From assembly GCA_029263295.1 (NCBI GenBank), contig JAJCXT010000029.1:1-64000 (forward strand): 64,000 nucleotides of DNA, in the 5' to 3' direction. The DNA comes from Acidobacteriota bacterium (GTDB taxonomy: Bacteria; Acidobacteriota; UBA890; WLXD01). Positions 1 through 9,704 of the stretch are shown here, one piece after another; the first letter of the stretch is position 1; each line of letters begins with the position of its first letter. The position numbers were made by a program, and so were the translations under genes. The notes beneath the pieces are model-generated. The model was not told the DNA's origin. It saw nothing but the letters and a program-made list of their open reading frames with translations, and ran no database searches.

Positions 1-2329
1 TTCGCTGACGGCCCCCGTGATCATCATGACGCTCGGGATCGCCGACGGCGTCCATATCCTGGTAACGATCCTGCACCAGATGCGCGGTGGCGCCGCCAAG
101 AGCGACGCCATCCGCGAGAGCATGCGCGTCAACCTGATGCCAGTCGTGATTACCAGCGTAACCACGGTCATCGGCTTCCTGAGCCTCAACTTTTCCGATG
201 CTCCCCCCTACTGGTACCTGGGCAACATCACGGCAGTCGGCATTGGCGCCGCCCTCCTGTACTCGGCGTTCTTCCTGCCGGCCTTCCTACAGGTCGTGCC
301 GCTACGAGCACCTAGGGCCAGCAAGCGAAGCGGTGTCATCTCCCGCATCTTGGAGCCTGTCGCCGATCTCGTAACTCGCCGACACCGTCTGGTCCTGGCA
401 ACCGTGGGGACGATCCTGGTCGTTCTCATCGCGCTGGTGCCGACGATCGATCTGAACGACGAGTTCGTGAAGTACTTCGATCACCGCATCCAGTTCCGCC
501 CCGATGCGGAATGGGCCATCGACAACCTGTCGGGCATCTACCTGATCGAGTTCTCCGTGCCCGGCGACGGGCCCGGCGGCATCAACGAACCCGAGTACCT
601 CGACCGACTCGAGGCCTTCACTGTGTGGCTGCGCCAGCAGACAGAGGTCACTCATGTGTTCAGCTACGCGGACATCGCCAAGCGAATCAACAAGAACATG
701 CACGGCGACGACCCGGCCGAATACCGAATCCCGGCGGAGCGAAACTTGGCGGCGCAGAACCTGTTGCTGTACGAACTGTCGCTGCCCTACGGCCTCGACC
801 TGAACGATCGCATCGCCATCGACAAGTCGGCAACTCGGGTGACGGCGACTGTTGTGGAGATGCCGACCTCGCAGCTGCGCGGCTTCTTCAAGCGCGCCGA
901 TGCCTGGTTCGAGGCCGGAGCTCCGGCGGGTCTGCGGCCATCACCCACCGGGCCAGCAGCGATGTTCGCGTACATCTCGAAGCGCAACATCGACAGCATG
1001 CTGCTGGGCAACTCGGTCGCGCTCATGTTGATAGCCGTCGTGATAGTCGTGGCACTGCGCAGCTTCGGCCTCGGAATGATGAGCCTGATACCGAACGCCG
1101 TTCCGATTCTGGCCGCGTTCGGAGTCTGGGCAGTACTGGTAGGTCAGGTGGGCATGGCCGCGGCCACGGTCTCGGCGGCATCGCTCGGGATCGTGGTCGA
1201 CGACACCGTCCACTTCCTCACCAAGTACCTGCGAGCCCGACGGGAGAACGGCTACGACCGGCCGGAGGCAATCCGCTACGCCTTCGACACGGTCGGCACG
1301 GCCATCGTCTCGACCACCGTGATCCTGGCCTTCGGGTTCTCGGTTCTGGCGGCATCGGCCTTCCGCATCAACGCCCAGATGGGCCTGCTGACCACGATCA
1401 CCGTGCTGCTCGCACTGGCCACCGACCTACTCCTGCTGCCGGCCCTGTTGATGGTCGGGCACCGCTCCCCCTCGACCGTTCCCACCAAGGAGAACCTCGA
1501 CATGAACGACTCCGGTTTCACCCTCAGCAAACTCGTACCTGTCATCGCCATGCTGGCGCTGCTGGCTCCACTGGCCGCCTCGGGGGCCAGCGCCGCCAAC
1601 CTCACCCCGGCCGAGAAAGGCTGGGAGGTGGCCGCGCGCGCGGACCGTTCCGATCGTGGCTTCGGCGACAGCCTCGTCGATCTGCAGATGGTCCTGCGCA
1701 ACGCTGCCGGCAAGCAGACCACCCGCGACCTACGGATCTTCACCCTGGAGGTACCCAATGAAGAGGAAGGCGACAAGAGCCTCGTCGTGTTCGAGTCGCC
1801 TGCCGACATCGAAGGCACTGCATTGCTGTCGCACGCGCGCATCCTCGACCCCGATGACCAGTGGCTCTACCTGCCGGCGCTCAAGCGAGTGAAGCGCATC
1901 TCTTCGGTGAACAAATCCGGCCCGTTCGTGGGCAGCGAGTTCGCCTTCGAGGACTTCACTGCGCTCGAACTGGGCAAGTACACCTACGAGTGGATTCGTG
2001 AGGAGCCCTGCGGCGACCTGACCTGCGACGTGGTGGCGCGCTTCCCACGCTACGAGCACTCCGGTTACACCAAGCAGCTTTCCTGGGTCGACCAGGCTGC
2101 CTTTCAGGTGCGCAAGGTGGAGTTCTACGACCGCCGCGACAGTCTTCTGAAGACTCTCGAGATGACCGAGTACCGCGAGTACGAGGGCTCCTGGTGGCGT
2201 GCGCACCGATTCGCGATGGTGAACCACCAGACCGGCAAGTCCACGGACCTTGTTTACTCCGACTACCAGTTCGACACGGGCCTCGGAGACTCGGACTTCG
2301 TGCGCGGCGCACTCCAGCGAGTGCGGTAA
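1..2329 (+). CDS. MMPL/RND-superfamily exporter (5'-truncated by the window edge) continuous in frame with an outer-membrane lipoprotein-sorting (LolA-like) domain
   Basis: Frame is open from base 2 (SLTAPVIIMTLGIADGVHIL); RND motifs GIADGVHILV and GIVVDDTVHFLTKYL; after residue ~495 of the ORF a LolA-like sequence (FESPADIEGTALLSHARILDPDDQWLYLPALKRVKRISSVNKSGPFVGSEFAFEDF). Confidence 0.85.
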   Translation, partial: SLTAPVIIMTLGIADGVHILVTILHQMRGGAAKSDAIRESMRVNLMPVVITSVTTVIGFLSLNFSDAPPYWYLGNITAVGIGAALLYSAFFLPAFLQVVPLRAPRASKRSGVISRILEPVADLVTRRHRLVLATVGTILVVLIALVPTIDLNDEFVKYFDHRIQFRPDAEWAIDNLSGIYLIEFSVPGDGPGGINEPEYLDRLEAFTVWLRQQTEVTHVFSYADIAKRINKNMHGDDPAEYRIPAERNLAAQNLLLYELSLPYGLDLNDRIAIDKSATRVTATVVEMPTSQLRGFFKRADAWFEAGAPAGLRPSPTGPAAMFAYISKRNIDSMLLGNSVALMLIAVVIVVALRSFGLGMMSLIPNAVPILAAFGVWAVLVGQVGMAAATVSAASLGIVVDDTVHFLTKYLRARRENGYDRPEAIRYAFDTVGTAIVSTTVILAFGFSVLAASAFRINAQMGLLTTITVLLALATDLLLLPALLMVGHRSPSTVPTKENLDMNDSGFTLSKLVPVIAMLALLAPLAASGASAANLTPAEKGWEVAARADRSDRGFGDSLVDLQMVLRNAAGKQTTRDLRIFTLEVPNEEEGDKSLVVFESPADIEGTALLSHARILDPDDQWLYLPALKRVKRISSVNKSGPFVGSEFAFEDFTALELGKYTYEWIREEPCGDLTCDVVARFPRYEHSGYTKQLSWVDQAAFQVRKVEFYDRRDSLLKTLEMTEYREYEGSWWRAHRFAMVNHQTGKSTDLVYSDYQFDTGLGDSDFVRGALQRVR

Positions 2330-3526
2330 GTGCGCGCCGCGAAGTTCCTCATCGCCTTCCTGCTCGGGGCTGCCTTCGCGGCGGTCCCGGGGCAGGCGTT
2401 GGCCCAGGGGTTCGACGTGTCCGGGTTCCTGGCCGGCGAGCAGCGGCCCTTTCTGGAATCGGGCGCCCATGCGGGGCAGCTCTCGATGGGGCAGTTCTCT
2501 CTAGTGATGGCTCCCGAAATGCGCCTACGCACCGACAACCGCCGCCACACGTTCAAGTTCACTCCGTTCCTGCGCCTCGACGCACGCGACTCGAACCGCA
2601 CCCATTTCGATGTCCGGGAAGCTTATTGGCGCTTCGTGCGCCGCGACCTGGAAATCCTGGTCGGCGTCAACACGGTGTTCTGGGGCGTCACCGAGTCGCG
2701 GCATCTGGTCGACGTCATCAACCAGGTGGACTTCCTGGAGGACATCGACGGCGAGGACAAGCTCGGTCAGCCGATGATCAACGTCGGGTGGCAACGGAGC
2801 TGGGGCCGAATCGACGCGTTCGTGCTGTTCGGCTTCCGGGAGATGCGTTTCCCGGGGCAGTCCGGACGGCTTCGCCTGCCGCTGCCGATCGCCGACGATG
2901 CCCTGTACCCTGACGGGCGCAGCGACGTGGACCTGGCGCTGCGCTACTCCCACTACCTCGGCAAGTTCGATATCGGCGTGCACGTGTTTCGCGGCACCGG
3001 GCGCGAAGCCGCCTTCGTGCCCTCGAGCGCGGAGCGCGGACATCTGTCGGCCCTCTACCGCACGATCACCCAGGCAGGGGTCGACATCCAGTACACCCGC
3101 GAGGCCTGGCTCTGGAAGCTCGAGGCGATCGTGCGCGAGGGCGAGGGGCGAACCTTCGCAGCTATGGTCGGCGGCTTCGAGTACACGCTGTACCAGGCAC
3201 TCGGCGAAGGCGACATCGGGTTGCTGGCCGAGTACCTGTACGACGGGCGTGACGCCACCGCACCACCGACAAGTTTCGACAACGACCTCTTCGTCGGCAC
3301 CCGCCTGGCCTTCAACGACGTGTTCGACACCCAGTTGCTCGCGGGCGGCGTCGTCGACCTCAACGACGGCTCGCTGGCAACTCGCATAGAGGGCGCGCGA
3401 CGGCTCACGAACACGCTGAAGGTCGAGTTGGAGGGTCGTTTCTTCGTCAACGTCGCCGAGTCCAACGTCCTGTCGCTCTTCGCGCGCGACAGCTTCCTGA
3501 ATCTACGGCTAGCGTATTCCTTCTGA
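2330..3526 (+). CDS. Predicted outer-membrane beta-barrel protein (DUF1302-like), coupled to the MMPL gene
   Basis: GTG start directly after the upstream TAA; signal peptide; alternating beta-strand pattern ending in aromatic F (LRLAYSF). Confidence 0.65.
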   Translation: MRAAKFLIAFLLGAAFAAVPGQALAQGFDVSGFLAGEQRPFLESGAHAGQLSMGQFSLVMAPEMRLRTDNRRHTFKFTPFLRLDARDSNRTHFDVREAYWRFVRRDLEILVGVNTVFWGVTESRHLVDVINQVDFLEDIDGEDKLGQPMINVGWQRSWGRIDAFVLFGFREMRFPGQSGRLRLPLPIADDALYPDGRSDVDLALRYSHYLGKFDIGVHVFRGTGREAAFVPSSAERGHLSALYRTITQAGVDIQYTREAWLWKLEAIVREGEGRTFAAMVGGFEYTLYQALGEGDIGLLAEYLYDGRDATAPPTSFDNDLFVGTRLAFNDVFDTQLLAGGVVDLNDGSLATRIEGARRLTNTLKVELEGRFFVNVAESNVLSLFARDSFLNLRLAYSF

Positions 3527-3760
3527 TCGGCAAAGAAGGCCCTCGGCGACTGAATCTCCGGCCCGGAACTCGCCCATAGCCCGCTCGCCTCGAACGGATC
3601 GGACACGAGACCACAGCAGGGCAACCGGGACCGCCGGAACGAAGTCCGCCGCGACCAGCTGGACGACGGGAGCCTTGACGGCCCGCCCATAAACCTACAA
3701 AGTAGATAAATTCTTATCTCTACAATCTAGAGATTCCTTTGTCGGAGTGCGGGAACGGGC

Positions 3761-4105
3761 ATGAGCAAGACAGGCGTCCTGGGCGCGTTCGAGGAAATGG
3801 TGCTGCTGGCTGTGGTGCGCCAGGGCGACGAGGCGTTCGGGGTGTCGATCCGCCGTGAGTTGGAGGAACGCTCCGGGTCCGACGTGGCCATGGGAGCTGT
3901 CTATGCCACCCTCGATCGGCTGGAGAACAAGGGCCTGGTCAAGAGCCGGATCGGCGAGCCTCACGTCTCCCGCCGTGGTCGACCGCGTCGTTACTACGAC
4001 ATCCAACCTGCCGGTGCGAAGGAACTCGAACGCACCCTCAGTGTCCGTGACCGCATGTGGGAGGGCATCGAACTCCCGACCACCGTTCCGTCGGCCGACG
4101 CATGA
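3761..4105 (+). CDS. PadR family transcriptional regulator
   Basis: LGAFEEMVLLAVVRQGDEAFGVSIRRELEERSGSDVAMGAVYATLDRLENKGLV typical PadR wHTH. Confidence 0.9.
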   Translation: MSKTGVLGAFEEMVLLAVVRQGDEAFGVSIRRELEERSGSDVAMGAVYATLDRLENKGLVKSRIGEPHVSRRGRPRRYYDIQPAGAKELERTLSVRDRMWEGIELPTTVPSADA

Positions 4106-6735
4106 GCAACGTCCGTCCCCCGCGAGTCGCTGCCTGGCTGGTGCAGCGCGTGCTCACCCCGAGTCACGCGGACCGTGTGCTCGGCGACTTGGACGAGGAG
4201 TACGTGGAGCAGCAGTGGCCCGCCCACGGGCCATTGCGCGCAAGAATCTGGTACTGGCGCCAGGCGCTCCTGTCGATCCGCGCCCTGCGCAACAAGCCTT
4301 TCCCCGTTCTCCCCCGAGATCATTCGCCGATACAGAACTCCCTACTCGATATTCGATTCGCGCTACGTCAGCTGGCGGCGCGACCCACGTACACACTGGC
4401 TACCGTTCTCACGTTCGCGCTTGGGATTGGCGCCACAACGGCGATCTTCGCTATGGTCAACGGTGTGCTGCTTCGGCCGCTGCCCTACGACGGCGCAGAG
4501 AGCATCGTTCGCTACTGGGCACATAGCGATGACGGCGACACTCTCGACTTCTCCTTTCGCGTGAACGAGTACCGCGAACTGCGCAAGCATGACGACGTCT
4601 TCGAGTACGTCGGTGCCGAGTTTCCAGCCACCTTCACGCTGCTGCCCGAGGAGGGCGAACCCCGACAACTCCAGGCGCGACGGGTGTCGTCCGACTTCTT
4701 CCGTGTCTTCGGTGTAGAGCCTGCACTGGGGCGCATGTTCACCGTCGAGGAGACCGATGCCGGTGACGCTATCGTCGCGCTCGTGAGTCATGCGCTGTGG
4801 AGCCGCGACCTGGGCGGCGACGCGAACGTTATCGGTCGCACGATCGACCTCAGTGGAAATCCTTTCGAGGTGGTCGGCGTCCTGCCCGCCGACTATCAAC
4901 ACGTCAGCGGTGCAGACGTCGACGTCTTCTTCCCCTACAGCCTGGGCACATCACGCTGGACGGCCCACTGGCTCGATCTCTACGGGCGCCTGCAACCCGG
5001 CACAACACCGGCTGTGGCGGAGGAGCGAGTCAACACCGTGATCGATGCGGTCGCCGAGGCCGACGCCCGCACCGGCGGCTGGCACGCCACCGGCGAGTCC
5101 TTGCACGAGATGACCGTCGGCGACGTGCGGCCGGCGCTCTGGGCCACACTCGCCACCGTGGTTCTGGTAATGCTGATCGGTTGCGTGAATGTCGCAATGC
5201 TCACTCTGGCGCGCATGCGCGCACGCGTTCCGGAGCTGGCTCTGCGCTCCGCGTTGGGCGCGCGGCGCGGACGCATCATGCGGCAACTACTCGTGGAGAG
5301 TGTGCTGCTGTCACTGATCGGGGGCGCGGTCGGACTGGCCGTCGCGTTCGCAACTCTGGAGTTGCTGTTGCGCCTGGCGCCGGCAGCGATCCCCCGCCTC
5401 GATACCGTCGCACTCGATCCGGTGGTGCTGGGCAGCGCGGCAGCGGCAACGCTCCTCATCGGCCTCGTACTCGGTTTGGCTACCGGGTACAGGCCCGTCA
5501 CCGGTGATCCACAGATCGGCCTCGCGGGATCTGGCCGCGGTAGCACCCGGCGGGGCAGCACCCTCGGCTCGCTGGTGATCCTCGAGGTGGCCATGGCGAT
5601 CACACTACTGGTCGGGGCTGGTCTGATGGTGCGCACGCTCGACCGCCTGCAACGGGAAGATCTCGGATTCCGACGCGATGGAGTGCTGACGTTCCGCGTC
5701 GTGGTGCCCTCGACCCGCTATCCAGAATCGACCGACACCGTGGCCTTCTACGCCGAGTTGCGCGAGCGACTGCTGCGCCTCCCCGACGTGACCCACGTGG
5801 GAGCGGGCACCGACTTGCCCGTCTCTGGCGAAGGTGCCGTGAGTACGCTGCGCTCGGAAGACCGCATCCGCGGAGGGAACACGGAAGGAGTGACTTCTCT
5901 GCAACGCCGCGCCTCGACCGGCTTCCTGGAAACGCTGGGCGTCCCTCTGCTGGCAGGAAGGACCTTCGACCACACCGACACGCGCGACGGCACCACGGTG
6001 CTGGTGATCAGCGCTTCGCTCGCACGAGCGCTGTTCGGCGAAGATGACCCGATCGGACAACGTGTGAGCTTCCGGCGCGAGCCGGAGGATGACGACTGGA
6101 AGACTGTGATCGGTGTGGTCGGCGATGTCCGCTACCAAAGCGTCGACCAGATCGAAGAGCCTCAGCTCTACCAATTCCATCCACAGTCGGCAGCGCGGGA
6201 GATGGCGCTCGTTGTTCGGACCCGCGGCAATCCGCGCTCCTTCATCGACGCCGCCCACGCCGTGGTCAAGAACCTCGACCCGCAGGTACCCGTCTATGAG
6301 GCCCGTACTCTGCAGGCGATCACGAATGCCGCGATGGCTGACCGGCGCTTTGTTACCGTGCTGATCTCGCTGTTCGCCGCGGTGGCGCTGCTCCTCTCGA
6401 TGGCCGGAATCTACGGCGTGCTCGCCACTGTGGTGAGCCGGCAGAGGCAGGAGATCGGCGTGCGCATGGCGCTTGGAGCCTCGCCCTCGACCGTCACCGG
6501 CCAGGTCGTGCGGCGCGGTATGCGTTGGGTAGCGGCCGGAGTACTCCTCGGCCTGCTCGGCGCCGCTGGTGTGACGCGCCTGCTGTCGGCACTGCTCTAC
6601 GGGGTCGCTCCAACCGACCCGCTGACGTTCGCGGTCGGCGCCGGCATCCTGGCGGCCGTCGGCCTCGCTGCCAGCTATCTCCCGGCGCGGCGCGCGGCTC
6701 GTGTCGACCCCGTGGCGGCGCTGCGCCAGGAGTAG
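4102..6735 (+). CDS. ADOP-type ABC transporter permease (MacB/FtsX-like) with N-terminal prefix domain
   Basis: ATGA overlap with PadR; two MacB-PCD/FtsX halves; C-terminal [16 protein letters not shown]. Confidence 0.9.
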   Translation: MSNVRPPRVAAWLVQRVLTPSHADRVLGDLDEEYVEQQWPAHGPLRARIWYWRQALLSIRALRNKPFPVLPRDHSPIQNSLLDIRFALRQLAARPTYTLATVLTFALGIGATTAIFAMVNGVLLRPLPYDGAESIVRYWAHSDDGDTLDFSFRVNEYRELRKHDDVFEYVGAEFPATFTLLPEEGEPRQLQARRVSSDFFRVFGVEPALGRMFTVEETDAGDAIVALVSHALWSRDLGGDANVIGRTIDLSGNPFEVVGVLPADYQHVSGADVDVFFPYSLGTSRWTAHWLDLYGRLQPGTTPAVAEERVNTVIDAVAEADARTGGWHATGESLHEMTVGDVRPALWATLATVVLVMLIGCVNVAMLTLARMRARVPELALRSALGARRGRIMRQLLVESVLLSLIGGAVGLAVAFATLELLLRLAPAAIPRLDTVALDPVVLGSAAAATLLIGLVLGLATGYRPVTGDPQIGLAGSGRGSTRRGSTLGSLVILEVAMAITLLVGAGLMVRTLDRLQREDLGFRRDGVLTFRVVVPSTRYPESTDTVAFYAELRERLLRLPDVTHVGAGTDLPVSGEGAVSTLRSEDRIRGGNTEGVTSLQRRASTGFLETLGVPLLAGRTFDHTDTRDGTTVLVISASLARALFGEDDPIGQRVSFRREPEDDDWKTVIGVVGDVRYQSVDQIEEPQLYQFHPQSAAREMALVVRTRGNPRSFIDAAHAVVKNLDPQVPVYEARTLQAITNAAMADRRFVTVLISLFAAVALLLSMAGIYGVLATVVSRQRQEIGVRMALGASPSTVTGQVVRRGMRWVAAGVLLGLLGAAGVTRLLSALLYGVAPTDPLTFAVGAGILAAVGLAASYLPARRAARVDPVAALRQE

Positions 6736-6845
6736 ATCTCGGCTGCCTCATCCGGCCCCAACTCGCGAGGGCGGTGGTAGAGTCGGCGGGCCTAACTCGC
6801 CCACCCCGGCCGCTATCGGGCCCGCGGCGAATCCGGAGCCAATGC

Positions 6846-8603
6846 ATGAAATCGATCCCCGCGACTCTACGCCCTACGCTCATCGCGGCCCTGCTGGTCG
6901 TGATGTTACCCGCCGCTCCTGACGTCGGGCTCAGCGCCCCACAACAGGCCGCACCGCTGCCCGCTGGCGAATTGGCGCACGGCATGTTCCTCGGCAGGTT
7001 CTCGCAGGAGAAGAACAGCGTCGAGATCAGCGGTGGCGATTTCCCACCGCTGATCTTCTCGATGGAGATTGAAGGCTCGGAGATCAGGCTGACCAGCACC
7101 GAGGCCCCCGAGGGCTGCAGGGGTCCGGGCCGCTACGGTTTCGACGTGGAAGACGGAGTGCTGCATCTGAACCTGATCTCGGACGAGTGCGGTCTCCGCC
7201 GCACTGTCCTCGACAACAGTGCCTGGCGGCCGTCGGATCGACCGTACACGTACCCCGAACGCGCCATCAAGATCACCACCGCCGACGAGCAACCTGATCT
7301 CCCGGAGGCAACCAGCGCCGAGGGGAGTTGGCCGTCCTTCAGAGGGCCCGCCGCCGCCGGCGTGGCCGAAGGCATGAATCTGCCCGAGACCTGGAACGGC
7401 GAATCCGGCGAGAACATCCTGTGGCAGGTCGCGATCCCCGGGCTCGCACACTCCAGTCCTGTGGTGTGGGGCGACCGGGTCTTCGTAACTTCGGCAATCA
7501 GCTCCGACGAGACCGCCACGTTCAAGCCTGGCCTCTACGGCGACGGCGACGCGTCGGGCGATCGCAGCGCTCAACGCTGGGTGGTACAAGCGTTCAACAA
7601 GCACAGCGGCGAGCTCATCTGGGAGCGCGTGGCCTACGAGGGCACGCCGAACGAGAAGCGCCACATCAAGTCGACCTACGCTAGCCCCACGCCGGCAACG
7701 GACGGGCGGGTTGTAGTGGCCTACTTCGGTTCGCAGGGATTGCACGCGTACGACGTGGACGGCAACTTCCTGTGGAGGATCGACCTCGGACATGTGAACG
7801 TCGGCGCCTACAACGCGCCGAACATCGAATGGGGCACCGCGAGCTCGCCGCATCTGTGGAACGGCCGTGTCTTCCTTCAGGTCGACACCCAGGAGGACGA
7901 CTTCCTGCTCTCGGTCGACGCAACGACCGGCGAGATCCTGTGGAAGACCGACCGTGACGAACTCCCCACCTGGGGTACACCAACAGTGGTAGGCACCAAC
8001 GGTGAGCCCGAGCTGGTCACCAACGGAGCCAACTTCATCCGCGGCAACAACCCGATCACCGGCGAGGAACTATGGCGCCTGGGCCGCAGTTCCAAGATCA
8101 CCGCGCCAACTCCGATCTTCACCCCGGAGCACATCGTCGTCGCCAGCGGGCGCGGCCCCGAGCGGCCCATCTTCGTGCTGCGTCACGGCGCCCGCGGCGA
8201 CCTCACGCTACCTGATGGCGAGACCAGCAGCGAGAACATCGTCTGGAGCATCGAGCGACGCGGCCCCTACATGCCCACGCCTCTCATCTACGAGGGCATC
8301 CTCTACGTGCTCGCCAACAACGGCGTGTTCGACGCCTACGATCTGCAGACTGGCGAGGAACTCTACCGCCAACGCATTCCTCACCTCGGCAGCGGCCTCT
8401 CGGCCTCACCGGTGGCGGCCGACGGCAAGATTTATCTGTCGTCGGAAGACGGCGACATCATCGTGGTGAAAGCCGGCCCGGAGTTCGACCACCTCGGCAC
8501 CAACTCGATGGGCGAACTACTGATGGCAACACCGGCGCTATCGGAGGGCGTGATGTACGTCCGCTCGGTCGACAGCCTCTTCGCAATCGGATCCTCACAC
8601 TAG
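6846..8603 (+). CDS. PQQ-like beta-propeller repeat (outer membrane protein assembly BamB-like) secreted protein
   Basis: Signal peptide after ATG 6846; repeats W-x-x-x-I/V-P-G / [18 protein letters not shown] / GEELWRLG. Confidence 0.75.
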   Translation: MKSIPATLRPTLIAALLVVMLPAAPDVGLSAPQQAAPLPAGELAHGMFLGRFSQEKNSVEISGGDFPPLIFSMEIEGSEIRLTSTEAPEGCRGPGRYGFDVEDGVLHLNLISDECGLRRTVLDNSAWRPSDRPYTYPERAIKITTADEQPDLPEATSAEGSWPSFRGPAAAGVAEGMNLPETWNGESGENILWQVAIPGLAHSSPVVWGDRVFVTSAISSDETATFKPGLYGDGDASGDRSAQRWVVQAFNKHSGELIWERVAYEGTPNEKRHIKSTYASPTPATDGRVVVAYFGSQGLHAYDVDGNFLWRIDLGHVNVGAYNAPNIEWGTASSPHLWNGRVFLQVDTQEDDFLLSVDATTGEILWKTDRDELPTWGTPTVVGTNGEPELVTNGANFIRGNNPITGEELWRLGRSSKITAPTPIFTPEHIVVASGRGPERPIFVLRHGARGDLTLPDGETSSENIVWSIERRGPYMPTPLIYEGILYVLANNGVFDAYDLQTGEELYRQRIPHLGSGLSASPVAADGKIYLSSEDGDIIVVKAGPEFDHLGTNSMGELLMATPALSEGVMYVRSVDSLFAIGSSH

Positions 8604-8648
8604 AACGTCTGGCCACCCGCCAGCTTTAGCCCCTACGAGGAGCACAAC

Positions 8649-9692
8649 GTGACTGCTCTCCCCACAGGTCGACCGAACATCCGCCCGGTAGCGATCGCCG
8701 TTATGTTCGCTGCGGCACTAATGTCCGTTACCGGACCGGTGTCCGCGACGGCGCAGGGCAGCACTGACGAGCAACTCGAGCGGGCTCTGGCTCACCTGGT
8801 CGACGCGTTTCCCGGCCGTGCGGGCGTAGCCGTGCAGCATGTGGACTCCGGCGTGGGTGCGGGGATCGACGCGGGCACGCCCTACCCCATGGCCAGCACC
8901 TACAAGGTGCCGATCCTGGTGGAGATGATGGCGCGCATCGAGGCCGGCGACCTGACGCTCGACACGGAGATCGAGCTACACCCGTCAGACCAACACATCG
9001 GCAGCGGCTTGCTGCAGGACCTCTGGGCTCCTGGACTGACGCTGTCACTGCGCAACCTGGCCACGATGATGATCATCCTGTCGGACAACTCGGCAACCGA
9101 CATGATCATCGACCGGCTCGGGCCCGAGGCGATCACCGCGCGTATGCGATCGCTCGGGTACGACAGCATCCGCGTGGACCGCACCACGCTGGAGTTGATC
9201 GTCGACTACCTCGGCGTGCCGTACGAAGGCCTCGAAGAAGCCGACCGGAAAGAGATCGACGCGGTGCTGGCGCAGTTCGACTTCGACAGTTCCGCCGCCC
9301 AGTCCGCCGCCGAGGAGTTCTATGTCGACGGCCTCGACAACGCTTCGGCCGGTGAGATGAACGACCTGCTCGTGCGCATCGCACACGGTGACATCGTGAG
9401 CGCCGAGGGCAGTGAGACAATCATCGAAATCCTGAAGAAGACGCAGACCGGCGCCAACCGCCTGCGAGGTTTGCTGCCCGCAGGCGTCACGATCGCGCAC
9501 AAGACCGGCACGATCGGTCGCGTGGTCGACGACGTCGGGATTATCTGGCTGCCGGACGACCTGGGCCGCTTCGCGATCAGTGTGTACACGCTCTCGGACG
9601 ACGGCGTCGACACGGCCACGAGCGAGCGCCTGATCGCCGATCTGGCCAGGACGAGCTACGACTTCTTCCTGTTCCAGACCACATCTCACTGA
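8649..9692 (+). CDS. Class A beta-lactamase-like serine hydrolase
   Basis: GTG start, signal peptide; STYK, SDN (ILSDNSATD) and KTG (AHKTGTIG) motifs in order. Confidence 0.85.
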   Translation: MTALPTGRPNIRPVAIAVMFAAALMSVTGPVSATAQGSTDEQLERALAHLVDAFPGRAGVAVQHVDSGVGAGIDAGTPYPMASTYKVPILVEMMARIEAGDLTLDTEIELHPSDQHIGSGLLQDLWAPGLTLSLRNLATMMIILSDNSATDMIIDRLGPEAITARMRSLGYDSIRVDRTTLELIVDYLGVPYEGLEEADRKEIDAVLAQFDFDSSAAQSAAEEFYVDGLDNASAGEMNDLLVRIAHGDIVSAEGSETIIEILKKTQTGANRLRGLLPAGVTIAHKTGTIGRVVDDVGIIWLPDDLGRFAISVYTLSDDGVDTATSERLIADLARTSYDFFLFQTTSH

Positions 9693-9704
9693 GCGAGCCT
9701 GAAC

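Noticed and set aside
511-1761. 416-aa plus-strand ORF within the MMPL gene
   Set aside because: Out-of-frame Arg/Gly/His-rich translation typical of high-GC DNA.
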